From NCBI GenBank assembly GCA_046350375.1, contig JAXMAO010000003.1:186001-250000 (forward strand): 64,000 nt of DNA, written 5' to 3'. Shown piece after piece: positions 19,204 to 28,154 of the stretch. Position numbers and translations under genes: made by a program. The stretch is from JAXMAO01 sp046350375. Lineage in GTDB: Bacteria; Planctomycetota; Phycisphaerae; UBA1845; UTPLA1. Within the stretch, counting starts at the first letter, position 1. Each line of letters begins with the position of its first letter. Under the pieces are notes generated by a model. The model was not told where the DNA came from. It saw only the letters and a list, made by a program, of their open reading frames with translations, and ran no database searches.

Positions 19204-19247
19204 CGGGGTAATTCACGGTACGATGTCAGCGAGCAGGAGGGGGAGGC

Positions 19248-19979
19248 ATGACTCGTCTACAACATTGGGTATTCGCCGTATTCGTCCTCTGCATGGGCGT
19301 CGTCACCTCCGCGCGCGCCGACGTTGTCACCATTCCATCATCGCTGGTGGGCGGCTTCAACGCCTTCGGTGGGTACGATAACACCCTCGCTTTCCAGAAC
19401 TATTTCACCGGCTCAACGGCGACAGGCCCGCAGCCTGACCGGCGCTCGTTCTATATCTTCGGTCTTCCCGGGGCGCTCCCGCCGGTCACCGCGGCCAGCC
19501 TCATTCTCCGCAACCCGTGGCTTCCGTTTCCGGGGGGTGCCACCGGCACGCCGGGATACTTCTCCGACGACCCGTTCGAGACATTTCGCATTTCTGACAC
19601 GCCGTTCCCGGCCGGGTTTATTTCCGCGCCGCACAGCGTCCCTGAGGCGCTCTCGATCTGGGCGACCCTGGGCACCGGCACGCTCTATGGCTCGACCGCC
19701 GTAATGCCCGCCACCGGCCCGGGCGAGGACATCACCATCCCGCTTTCCGCCGCCGCGGTCGGATACATCAACACGCACCTTGGGGCGGCATTCGTGATCG
19801 GCGGCCAGGTCTCGACACTCGACGGGACCTCGCCGGATGAGCTGATCTTCGGCTACAGCGACATCCCCTCGCCGCACATGGTCGAGCCGCGACTCGAGCT
19901 CACGTATCTGCCCGAGCCCAGCGCGACTTCGGCGCTCGTCGTGGCGGGGATCATCGGGTTCGCGCGTCGGCGCTGGTGA
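19248..19979 (+). CDS. PEP-CTERM sorting-domain protein
   Basis: 243 residues. The N-terminal signal peptide (WVFAVFVLCMGVVTSARA) is followed by a beta-rich secreted domain of unknown function. The C-terminus LPEPSATSALVVAGIIGFAR plus RRW is a PEP-CTERM tail: a PEP-like motif, a hydrophobic helix and a basic end. Such proteins are exported and processed by an exosortase, in organisms making an exopolysaccharide envelope; no exosortase gene is in the window. The start has an excellent Shine-Dalgarno (AGGAGGGGGAGG). The gene stands alone between tRNA-Leu and arfB. Confidence 0.85.
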   Translation: MTRLQHWVFAVFVLCMGVVTSARADVVTIPSSLVGGFNAFGGYDNTLAFQNYFTGSTATGPQPDRRSFYIFGLPGALPPVTAASLILRNPWLPFPGGATGTPGYFSDDPFETFRISDTPFPAGFISAPHSVPEALSIWATLGTGTLYGSTAVMPATGPGEDITIPLSAAAVGYINTHLGAAFVIGGQVSTLDGTSPDELIFGYSDIPSPHMVEPRLELTYLPEPSATSALVVAGIIGFARRRW

Positions 19980-20261
19980 CCCGGCGCGGCCGCCACCGGT
20001 CGGCAGCTTCGACTGCAACGGCGCCGGCTAACCGCTGATCGTGAAGTTCTCTGGCGTCGCGCTTCATCGCGGATCGCCCATCGAAAGCCTCTTTGCGACA
20101 CCGCGGCTGCGCACGCACGCGCGGATTGCCTCTCGTTCATTCTCAACGGTGGCTGGGCGTTCATTCCGTCGGCGTCACGCACACGGCCGCGCCCGGCGCG
20201 CCGGACCGCTGACTTTCGCGGCGAGACCGGATAATCTGCACCCGCCCCTGGACGAACAGAC

Positions 20262-20705
20262 ATGGATCTTGCTCGACAGGCCCTCATCTCGGCACAGGTC
20301 CACGCCGCCGGCGACGCCCTTCAATTCACTTTCGACCGCAGCTCCGGCCCCGGCGGGCAGAACGTCAACAAAGTGAACACGCGCGTCACGCTCCTGTTCG
20401 ACTTCGAACGCGCCGCCGGCTTCAGCAACGAGCAACGCGCGCACATCCGCCAGCGCCTCGCAACCCGGCTCGATCGCGACGGCCGACTTCGCATCTTCGC
20501 CCAAACCCATCGCTCGCAGGCCGCCAACCGCGAAGCGTCAATCGAGCGGCTGATCGAACTGCTGGCGACGGCCCTTGCGCCGCGCAAGGCCCGTCGGCCG
20601 ACCCGTGTCCCGCGGTCGGCGCATCGCGACCGGCTGGACCAGAAGGGTCGGCGGAGCCAGACCAAGCGCCTCAGAAGCGAGCGCCCGCGGACGGGGGATG
20701 ACTAG
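20262..20705 (+). CDS. arfB: ArfB/YaeJ-type class I peptide chain release factor domain protein
   Basis: 147 residues, the length of ArfB rather than of RF1/RF2. The catalytic motif SSGPGGQNVNK is at about residues 27-37, with the GGQ that triggers peptidyl-tRNA hydrolysis. No codon-recognition domain is present. The C-terminal tail is basic (SAHRDRLDQKGRRSQTKR), as needed to enter the empty mRNA channel of stalled ribosomes. It rescues ribosomes lacking a stop codon. Monocistronic by context. Confidence 0.88.
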   Translation: MDLARQALISAQVHAAGDALQFTFDRSSGPGGQNVNKVNTRVTLLFDFERAAGFSNEQRAHIRQRLATRLDRDGRLRIFAQTHRSQAANREASIERLIELLATALAPRKARRPTRVPRSAHRDRLDQKGRRSQTKRLRSERPRTGDD

Positions 20706-20925
20706 CCCGTTTATCGGACCGACCGAGAACCAGACCCGATTGGATTGCCACTCACGCCGGGCGGGGTACAATGTCTGGATTCTCTGCGGCGAGTGGTATG
20801 ATCCGGGGCGCCGCCCCATGGCGCGGGCGAAAACCTTAACTCCCGAAGTTGCCGATATATAGCGAGCGGCCTGGCACGCTGCGAAAGCCAGTTTCGACCC
20901 GCCCCTCGCATCAACGGGATCACGA

Positions 20926-22137
20926 ATGACGCGATCGACTACCCTGTTTGGATTGGCAATTTCCGGGCTGCTGATGTCGCAGTCGGGGTGCATCGTCCCT
21001 CAACCCCCTGGTCGCGGCCGGGAGACGGTCGTCACCGAACCGCGCACCAAGGGGCAGTACTACCTCTACCTGCCCGAGGCCTACGTTCAGAACAACGGGC
21101 ACCACCCGCTCTACCCCAACCGCCGCTGGCCGGTCGTCTTCACCTTCCACGGCATGAAGCCCTACGACACCTGGGACCGGCAGATTCATGAGTGGGAGCA
21201 GGAGGCCGACACCTACGGCTACATCGTGGTCGCGCCGTGGCTGCAGAGCTGCGACTCGTTCATGGAATATCCGCTCCGCCGCGAGCACGGGTACGTCACG
21301 GCCGACAAGGAGCGCGTGGTTGCGATTCTCGATCACGTCATGGCGACCACCAACGCCGACCCCAAGGCGGTGCTGTCGACCAGCTGGTCGTGCGGCGGCT
21401 ACCTGGCCCACTACTTTCCGAATCGCTTCCCCAACCGCTTCACCTGCATTGCGACGCGGCTGTCGAATTTCTGCCCTGACCTGCTGACCGAGTCAAACGT
21501 TCCGCTCTACACCAACACGCCGGTCGCCATCTTCATCGGCGATGGCGACTTCCCCGCGTGCAAGAGCGAATCGGAACAGGCCGTGACGTGGTACAGCGCG
21601 CACGGCTTCAAGACGGTGATCGGCAAGACGATCGACAACGTCGGCCACAAGCGGCTGCCGCAGACGGCCGCCGCCTTCTTCGCCGAGCAGCTCGGCATCC
21701 AGCCCATTCACGCCGACCGCGCCGCCTATACGCTCTCGCAGGTCACGGCCGGCTATCGGCCATCACCGGCAAGCTGTACCGCCACTGCGCGCGGCGGCGC
21801 TACGCCGCGTGCAACTGGCCAAGCCGGCGAAATCGGCGCAGCTGGACTGGTGAAGGTCATCGCCCGGCAACCGGCGCAGGCGCCGGTCGCGCGCTCGCCG
21901 ACCATGGCGGCTCACCGCGGACAACCCGCCCCGCGACCTCTGCGCCCAAGCCGCCATGTCCAGTCGACACCGCCGCAGGCTCACAGCGAGCGCGTGGGCC
22001 GATCGCATCGACGGCCCCGCCAGCACCGCTTGCCCCAGCAACTGTTCGCCGTGGCAACCGAAACCAGCAGGCCAGGTAATCACCGCCATTCGACCACCGC
22101 CCATCGCGCGGTCACCACATCAGTGGTGCGGTCTTGA
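20926..22137 (+). CDS. Secreted esterase/depolymerase-like alpha/beta hydrolase lipoprotein (C-terminus doubtful)
   Basis: The frame is 403 residues long, but only the first 280 or so look like protein. A lipoprotein signal ends in MSQSGC. The body shows an alpha/beta hydrolase: RRWPVVFTFHGMKPYDTW (oxyanion strand), TADKERVVAILDHVMATTNA, and the nucleophile elbow STSWSCGGYLAHY, as in polyhydroxybutyrate-depolymerase-like esterases; DNVGHKRLPQ supplies the likely catalytic histidine. After about 21765 the composition becomes Arg/Ala/Pro-rich and unlike a folded domain; another frame there reads YRPITGKLYRH, so a frameshift near 21765 is likely. The substrate is unknown. Confidence 0.72.
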   Translation: MTRSTTLFGLAISGLLMSQSGCIVPQPPGRGRETVVTEPRTKGQYYLYLPEAYVQNNGHHPLYPNRRWPVVFTFHGMKPYDTWDRQIHEWEQEADTYGYIVVAPWLQSCDSFMEYPLRREHGYVTADKERVVAILDHVMATTNADPKAVLSTSWSCGGYLAHYFPNRFPNRFTCIATRLSNFCPDLLTESNVPLYTNTPVAIFIGDGDFPACKSESEQAVTWYSAHGFKTVIGKTIDNVGHKRLPQTAAAFFAEQLGIQPIHADRAAYTLSQVTAGYRPSPASCTATARGGATPRATGQAGEIGAAGLVKVIARQPAQAPVARSPTMAAHRGQPAPRPLRPSRHVQSTPPQAHSERVGRSHRRPRQHRLPQQLFAVATETSRPGNHRHSTTAHRAVTTSVVRS

Positions 22138-23069
22138 CGCCGCCTTCGGCCTTTGCCGTCGCGCCGGTCATCGCTACGGCCAGCAACAAACGCCTGATAA
22201 AACAGCGGCCATCTCGCCGCGGCGGTGTTCGTCGCTATCGCCGCGACGCCGGAGCGGCCAATATCCAGCAGCGCGGCCATCAGCGGCACCGCCGTTGCCG
22301 CCGCCGCACGACCGGCGCCGCAGCCGATCGCGACCAACGGAACAGCAACGGAATCGCGACGGCGCTGACCAACTCGCGCATTCGATCGCCGCGGCTCGTC
22401 AGCATATTGGCAACTCACCGCGGCCAGCCCGGCTTCATACTGTCTCGTTCGCCATAACCGAGCTGCCGACCGACCTGGCGCGACGCCGACCTCTGGTCGG
22501 ACGGCAACGTATGGATCTGCGACGACCCAAGCGTCAATTCTCGCCGCCGGCAGCACCGCATCTCCCGTCCTGATCGTGACGCGAGCAGGCAGGGTTTCAC
22601 CGCGCGCGAGATCACCATCACGCCACGCGGCGTGACGCACGGCGTGAAAACCTCCGCCGCTTAGCGCCACGCCGTACCGAGTAATGTCGCGCATCGCCTG
22701 CCGATAAGGCGGCCGAAGCCGCCAGCCATCTTCTTCCTCGATGCAGCCCGCCACTGATCGCCTTCGCCGCACTGCTGGGCGTCACCGCAGTACTGCCTTT
22801 TCGTCTTCCCGCGGCATCGCCGCCACCAGCTGGCGGCTGCGTAGTCGACTACGCGTGGACGCCATTGAGCCCGGCAGCGTTGCTGCGGCGCAAGCGTGCT
22901 GCGCCACTTTCGATATTGCACTGGACTTCGGTGTGCGCTTTGTCGCCAGCGGCTGTCGAAATACTGGGCCGGCGTGATCAAGGTCGGCGTCAGCCGGACA
23001 GCTCTTGGCGTATTGCCTTCTGGTGCTGATTCTGACGCTGCTGTAGCCGGCGTCGGCGTACCGACGATC
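21766..23069. other. Region without any intact gene; frames broken on both strands
   Basis: About 1.3 kb in which no frame keeps coding character for more than some 60 codons. Short hydrophobic stretches are visible in plus-strand frames (FAALLGVTAVLPFRL near 22765 and LAYCLLVLILTLL ending in a stop near 23046), hinting that a membrane protein gene on the plus strand once filled 22.1-23.05 kb. No family can be assigned. Confidence 0.4.
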
Positions 23070-24135
23070 TCAATCCGCGCCCGCAGCGGCGACCCGCGAC
23101 GGCGGCTTTACCTGGCGACGGCCGCCGGCCCGCTGCATCAGCGTGTAAATCGCCACCAGGTCTTTCTCGAAGTTCATCGGCCGCTCGCCGGCGTCCCAGC
23201 GGCCGACGCTGGCCGAACTGGTGAATCGTCGAGGTGTCGCTCTCATCGAACTTCACCACGCGAAAGCCTGCTTTTCGAGGTCGGCGCGGGCAAAGGGACC
23301 TTGTCGGCCCGGGGAATGTACGGCTTGCCGGGCTGGTTCAGCCGAGGCAGACGTTGTAGATCAGGAACCACTTGCCGGGCCGCAGCGGCTGTTGCCGCGC
23401 TTGAACTCTTCGTCGCTGGCGCTCCAGGTCGATGGTCGTAGCCCAATGCGACCTTCTCGGCCGGATGGATGTAGCCGTTCTTGACGTGTTCTTCGAGACG
23501 ATGATGTCGAATTCTTTTCCGGCGGCGCGACGAATGGCGGCGTCGCCCGGCCAGTGACCATCGAGCACGGTCACGCGTCCGGACGCGCCCGCGCGATTCG
23601 AAACCGCGCCCTGGTCCTGCGGCTCGGAATAGAGCTCGTGCAGAAACGGATCGACGTCGACGCCCACCGCATCGCAGCCGAGTGTGGCGAGCATCCGCAG
23701 GTGGCCGATGCCGCCGTAGCCGAAGTCGAGCAGCCGCGCGGCACGCAGCGTTGGCCAGGCGTTCTGGCCGAGCAGGTCGATGGCCCGCGCGTAGGCGACC
23801 GGCGTGCCGTACTTGGTGAAGTAGTAGTTCTCTTCGTTGATCGTGTCGCGCTCGAAGCCGGCGCGGGCGGCGGCGTCGGCCTTCTCATACGACCCGGGGC
23901 TGGTGCCGCGTCTTGGGATTGTGATAGATCGGCCGCTCGGCGATCGCCGACGCCGCGTCGTTGCCGACAGGAAGAGCACGCCCCAGATCCGACCGCACCA
24001 GCGATCGCGCGCCGCGGCGTCGGCACGGATGCGCGCCAGACCCGTGAGTTCCGCCGGCTGGCTCGCGGGCCCCCACGCCGCGCTCAGCCCCGCCAGAATC
24101 GCCACCGCCGCACTGCTCAGCCGATGATTGCGCAC
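23070..24135 (-). pseudogene. Exported SAM-dependent methyltransferase-like protein, disrupted by several frameshifts
   Basis: From GTG 24135 (GCAGGAG upstream) a signal peptide (LSSAAVAILAGLSAAWG) is followed by a methyltransferase fold: RDTINEENYYFTKYGTPVAY, ARLLDFGYGGIGHLRML (SAM-binding motif I type), CDAVGVDVDPFLHELYS and KEFDIIVSKNT. The protein then has to be pieced together from three frames: LKNGYIHPAEKVALGYD, TIDLGASDEEFKRGNS, WFLIYNVCLG, VVKFDESDTSTIHQFGQ, and NFEKDLVAIYTLMQR, ending in TGA at 23070-23072. At least five shifts are needed. Either the assembly is poor here or the gene is dead. An exported methyltransferase is unusual. Confidence 0.65.
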
Positions 24136-24252
24136 GTTTTCGCTCCTGCGGCGCGGCGCGGAATTTCGACCGGCCGCGCTTTCTGACGACCCTTTTCGAC
24201 TGTCTCAACGTATCCTCTCCAGATCGGCCGGGTCGAGCCACGGCCGGAGAGG

Positions 24253-25319
24253 ATGCACTCTGATCTCCCTTCAGAAACGTAACGACCTACGCAATCGCAC
24301 GCCAGTCCGTCCGAACGAGGCCGATTTGCCCGGTTCGACTGCGGCGTTGCCGCTCGGACCGCCGGCAACCGCGGCCCCCTGGCGAATCGTGGTCGCCTTC
24401 GCCGCAATCTACGTGATCTGGGGATCGACCTACCTGGCGATCCGCATCGGCATCGGCTCGGTACCGCCGTTCGTGCTCGCCAGCGTGCGGTTCCTGGTTG
24501 CCGGCGCGATGCTCTACGTCTTTGCGCGCTGGCGCGGCGCGGCCCGGCCGACCGCGGTGCAGTGGCGCAGCACGGCAATCATCGGCGGGCTGCTGCTCTT
24601 GTGCGGCAATGGCGGCGTCGTCTGGTCGGAAACGCGCGTCTCGTCGGGCATCGCCGCGCTGCTGGTGGCCGTCGTGCCGCTGTGGATGGCGCTGTTCGAC
24701 TGGATCGTGCCTGGCGGACAGCGACCCACGCGGCGCGGCGTGGCCGGGCTGCTGGTCGGGCTGGCGGGCGTGGTCATTCTGGCGTTTCGCAGCAATCGAC
24801 CCGCGCGACCGAGCATGTTCTGCTCGGCGACGCAGCCGCGGTCTTCGCGTCGATGGCGTGGTCTGCCGGCTCGGTCTATGCGCGTGGCGCCCATTACCGC
24901 GCTCGGCCGAGCTGACCACGGCGATGGAAATGCTGTGCGGCGGCGGACTGCTCGCGATCAACGCGGCCGCGACCGGGCAGTGGTCGGCCGTGCATTGGCG
25001 CGCCGGTCACGCCCGCGTCGCTCGGGGCGCTCTGGTCTATCTGATTGACCACGGATCGTTATCGGCACAGCGTACATCTGGCTGCTGCCGCGTCACCACG
25101 CCGGCCCGCGTCGCCACCTACGCCTACGTCAATCCGGTGGTCGCGATGCTGCTGGGCTGCCTGCTGGCCGGCGAACCGCTCACCGCGCGGACGCTGGTCG
25201 CGGCGGGCGTCATCATCAGCGCGGTCGTGCTGATCACCACGCAGCGCGGGGCGCGGTCGGTGAAAGGCCGAGCCGAGCCTGCGACAGGCTCGCCGCCCGC
25301 CGATCACGATTCAAACTAG
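24253..25319 (+). pseudogene. EamA/DMT-family transporter, disrupted by several frameshifts
   Basis: The family opening VVAFAAIYVIWGSTYLAIRI is unmistakable (drug/metabolite transporter, ten membrane helices), followed by FVLASVRFLVAGAMLY, GLLLLCGNGGVVWSE, AALLVAVVPLWMALFDW. Near 24800 the frame changes (LLGDAAAVFASMAWSAGSVY), changes again near 24895 (SAELTTAMEMLCGGG) and around 25030-25080 (ALVYL, then AYIWLLPRVTTPARV), before finishing with ATYAYVNPVVAMLLGCLLAG. ATG 24253 with GGAG upstream is the likely start but would need a further shift near 24280. An inner-membrane exporter if intact. Confidence 0.7.
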
Positions 25320-25455
25320 GACTGCAACGTCAAGGCCGTAAATACCTTATAGCCGAAACACCGGCCGGTGACACGTGCTCGTTCCGACCCGGCGAATGCC
25401 CTCACGGCACATTTCCAGCCGGCTGTGCTTGCAATCAGTCCCGCGAGCACGTATT

Positions 25456-25471
25456 TTGACTGACCAGTCAA
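25456..25471. promoter_or_regulatory. Inverted repeat, probable TetR operator
   Basis: TTGACTGACCAGTCAA has 7-base arms (TTGACTG / CAGTCAA) around a two-base centre. It lies 20 bases before the start of the TetR gene at 25492, the usual place for an autoregulatory operator; sites of the ACTGACCAGT type are common for this family. Binding is inferred. Confidence 0.6.
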
Positions 25472-25491
25472 CCAGTTAAGGGATCGGGCCC

Positions 25492-26109
25492 TTGCGTGAC
25501 TCACAACACACTCGCCAACGGATCATCGACGCCGCGCGAGACCTGTTTCATGAACGCGGCTTCCACGCGACCGGCGTGGCAGAAATCCGCGAACGCGCCG
25601 GGGTGCTCTCTGGAACGCTGTACCACTTTTTCCCCAGCAAGGCCGCCGTGCTCGACGCCGTCCTCGACTGGTACTCGCTCAACCTCGATCCGATTGTCAT
25701 CGACCCTGCCAAGGCGCAGACGGCCGACCCGCTCGAGCGCGTCTTCGCCGTCCTGGCCGGCTATCGCCAGTTCATCGAGATCACGCGCTTCGACCGCGGC
25801 TGCCCGATCGGCAACCTGGCGCTCGAACTGGGCGACACGCTGCCCGGCATTCGCGCCAAGGTGGTGGCGAACTTCGAGCAGTGGATCGATCGCATCCGCG
25901 GGTTTCTCGACGCCGCGACCGACCGCCTGCCGCCGCACATCGACCGCCGGGCGCTGGCGCAGTTCGTGCTTACGGTCATGGAAGGCGGCATCATGCAGGC
26001 CCGCGCCCAGCGGAGCCTCGAGCCGTTCGACGCCGGTATCGCGCTGTTGCGCGACTATTTCGATCGGCTGCTTGCGGCCGAGCGGACCCGCGTGAAAGGT
26101 GACGCATGA
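25492..26109 (+). CDS. TetR-family transcriptional regulator
   Basis: 205 residues from TTG 25492. The N-terminal DNA-binding domain is typical: TRQRIIDAARDLFHERGFHATGVAEIRERAGVLSGTLYHFFPSKAAVL, with the helix-turn-helix at about residues 28-48. The C-terminal ligand domain contains RGCPIGNLALELGDTLPGIR, a block common to the YcdC/AcrR-like branch whose members sense small organic or electrophilic compounds. Its stop overlaps the ATG of the next gene by four bases. Together with the perfect inverted repeat just upstream this suggests autoregulation of the TetR, membrane protein, VOC unit. Confidence 0.9.
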   Translation: MRDSQHTRQRIIDAARDLFHERGFHATGVAEIRERAGVLSGTLYHFFPSKAAVLDAVLDWYSLNLDPIVIDPAKAQTADPLERVFAVLAGYRQFIEITRFDRGCPIGNLALELGDTLPGIRAKVVANFEQWIDRIRGFLDAATDRLPPHIDRRALAQFVLTVMEGGIMQARAQRSLEPFDAGIALLRDYFDRLLAAERTRVKGDA

Positions 26110-26588
26110 TTCGACTCCGAGCGAGCATCATTCTCCTGCGCGTCGCGGCGACGCTGCTGATCTTCAACGGCGCCGGCCACCTGATCGGCCACTTCGTGGA
26201 GCGTCCGCCCGCCGCCAGCGACGAAGAACGCCAGCTCTGGCAGCTCTTCACCACGCACGCATGGGAGATGTTCGGCCAGCAACGTACGCTGCACGACCTG
26301 CAGCAAGGGTACAGCCTGTCGTTCAGCGTTTTCTCGTTCCTGGCGGCCGGTCTGAGTCTGGCCGTGGCGTCCGGCTCGGTTTCGCGAACTGTCCTGGGGG
26401 CCGTGACGTTCTGGAATGCGGTCTGCCTGTCGCTGCTCGCGGCGGTCATGCAGCGTTACATGGTTCTGCCACCGCTGGTGCTGCTGGCCGGGGCGGCGGT
26501 CTGCTGCTGGGTATCGTTTGTCGTCCTGGGGCGTGAACCCCGGGCCGGCGCGGCGGCGCAGTCGCGCGCGTCGGGTCAACCCTCTTGA
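26106..26588 (+). CDS. Hypothetical four-helix membrane protein
   Basis: 160 residues with hydrophobic segments at about 8-26, 75-93, 98-115 and 120-140 and a conserved-looking loop (FGQQRTLHDLQQGYSLSF). It starts with ATGA overlapping the TetR stop, so it is translationally coupled and probably TetR-regulated. No family is recognised beyond small TetR-linked membrane proteins. Confidence 0.75.
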   Translation: MIRLRASIILLRVAATLLIFNGAGHLIGHFVERPPAASDEERQLWQLFTTHAWEMFGQQRTLHDLQQGYSLSFSVFSFLAAGLSLAVASGSVSRTVLGAVTFWNAVCLSLLAAVMQRYMVLPPLVLLAGAAVCCWVSFVVLGREPRAGAAAQSRASGQPS

Positions 26589-26604
26589 AAGGAAGGCTCG
26601 GAAG

Positions 26605-27087
26605 ATGGCGAAGGTCAAACCTGTTCCCGACGGATTCCATCGCGTCACGCCGCACCTGGTCGTGCGCGACGCCGCCGCCGCGATCGAATTCTATCGCAAG
26701 GCGTTCGGCGCCGAAGAGCTCTACCGCATGCCCGGGCCCGACGGCAAGTCGCTCTGGCATGCCGAGGTGCAGATCGGCGACTGCCGCATCATGCTCTGCG
26801 ACGAGATGCCCCAGATGCAGCACTGGGTCTCGCCGGCGCAGCTGAAGGGCACCGCGGTCGGACTGCACCTCTACGTCGAAGACTGCGACGCCGTTTTCAA
26901 TCGCGCCGTCGCCGCCGGCTGCAAGCCGATGATGCCGCTGACCGACATGTTCTGGGGCGATCGCTACGGCAGCGTGGTCGATCCGTTCGGGCACGTCTGG
27001 TCGGTGGCGACTCACAAGCAGGACTTGACGCCGGTCGAGATGATGGCCGGTGCGAAGAAGTTCATGGAAGCGTGCGGCGGAAGCTGA
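26605..27087 (+). CDS. VOC-family (glyoxalase/PhnB-like) protein
   Basis: 160 residues from ATG 26605 with GGAAGG upstream. The two babbb modules of the vicinal oxygen chelate fold are visible: HLVVRDAAAAIEFYRKAFGAEE and VGLHLYVEDCDAVFNRAVAA, with the end YGSVVDPFGHVWSVATH. Conserved His/Glu positions could bind a metal. The catalytic role is unknown (family members include glyoxalases, resistance proteins and dioxygenases). Third gene of the TetR unit. A paralogue lies at 53789-54256. Confidence 0.85.
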   Translation: MAKVKPVPDGFHRVTPHLVVRDAAAAIEFYRKAFGAEELYRMPGPDGKSLWHAEVQIGDCRIMLCDEMPQMQHWVSPAQLKGTAVGLHLYVEDCDAVFNRAVAAGCKPMMPLTDMFWGDRYGSVVDPFGHVWSVATHKQDLTPVEMMAGAKKFMEACGGS

Positions 27088-27221
27088 GCGTCGCCCGCCC
27101 CGGGCACACTCACGACAGCGGGCGCGACCCGCGCGGGAATCAGGCCACTCGACAGCGGCAGCGCCGCGGGCGCTGCCGCGTCGAGCAGGGAGTTTCTGTC
27201 CAAATTTTCAGGAGCAAGTCC

Positions 27222-28148
27222 ATGTCACGCATCACGATCGGCCTGCTCGCGGCTGCATTCGTCCTGCCACACGCACTGCCCGCGGAGAGCTTCGCCGCTC
27301 CGCCTGCCGCCGACGACCGCGCCATTCGCAAGGAGTGCATCGTTGAGGCCACGCGACACGACGTGTTCAAGGCCTTCACCACCGAGGCCGGAGTGACGAC
27401 CTTTTTCGCACCGCAGGCGCGCGTCGAGCTGCGCGTCGGCGGGCCGTACGAAATCTACTTCAACCCGGCCGCCGCCTACGGACAGCGCGGCGCCGAGGGA
27501 TGCCGCGTGCTGGCGTTTGTCCCCGACGAGATGCTCGCCTTCACCTGGGGCGCGCCGCAGAATTGGCCGGAAATCCGCTGGCAGCGGACCTACGTCGTGC
27601 TGCAGTTCGCCGACGCGGCCGAGCCGATGAGCCAGGTCGGCGCTCCGCGAACGCGGGTCACGGTCTATCACGCCGGGTGGCAGTTCGGCCAGCAGTGGGA
27701 CGAAGTTTACGCCTATTTTGAGAAGGCCTGGTCGCACGTGCTCGAGAATCTCCAGAAGCGCTTCACGAGCGGCCCGCTGTGGCCCACGTCGGCCCCGGCC
27801 GCCGCCGCGGCGCCCAGCGAAACCTACTGTTACTTTATTCATCCTGTCAGTCGGCAGGCCGTCGAGAAGCCAGACGCCAAGCAGCGTGCAGCGCTGGCCG
27901 GCCATGTCGCCTACATCAAGTCGCTGCTCGCCGGCGGACGGCTGATCGTCGCTGGTCCGGCGTTTGCTCCCACGCAGTATCCGTCCGGCGACATGAAGAA
28001 GCTCGAGTTCGCGACCCCCGGCATCGTCATCTTCACGGCCACCGACGCCGCCGACGCCAAGCGCATCATGGAAGGCGACCCGGCCGTGCAGGCGGGCGTG
28101 TTTGAGGCGTGCGTGAACCCGTTTCGGCTGGCCTTCAGCCGGCAGTAG
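27222..28148 (+). CDS. Exported AHSA1/SRPBCC-YCII two-domain fusion protein
   Basis: 308 residues from ATG 27222, preceded by AGGAGC. A signal peptide (TIGLLAAAFVLPHALPAES) leads into a SRPBCC/AHSA1 domain (residues about 35-175: IVEATRHDVFKAFTTEAGV, ELRVGGPYEIYF, FTWGAPQNWPEIR, VTVYHAGWQFGQQWDEVYAY), then an Ala/Pro linker and a YCII domain (about 200-300: YCYFIHPVSRQAVEKP, HVAYIKSLLAGGRLIVAGPA, DAKRIMEGDPAVQAGVFEA). Both domains usually occur as separate cytoplasmic proteins binding small hydrophobic ligands; the fusion and the export signal are uncommon. It sits 134 bases after the VOC gene, so co-regulation is possible. Confidence 0.85.
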   Translation: MSRITIGLLAAAFVLPHALPAESFAAPPAADDRAIRKECIVEATRHDVFKAFTTEAGVTTFFAPQARVELRVGGPYEIYFNPAAAYGQRGAEGCRVLAFVPDEMLAFTWGAPQNWPEIRWQRTYVVLQFADAAEPMSQVGAPRTRVTVYHAGWQFGQQWDEVYAYFEKAWSHVLENLQKRFTSGPLWPTSAPAAAAAPSETYCYFIHPVSRQAVEKPDAKQRAALAGHVAYIKSLLAGGRLIVAGPAFAPTQYPSGDMKKLEFATPGIVIFTATDAADAKRIMEGDPAVQAGVFEACVNPFRLAFSRQ

Positions 28149-28154
28149 CCGCGC

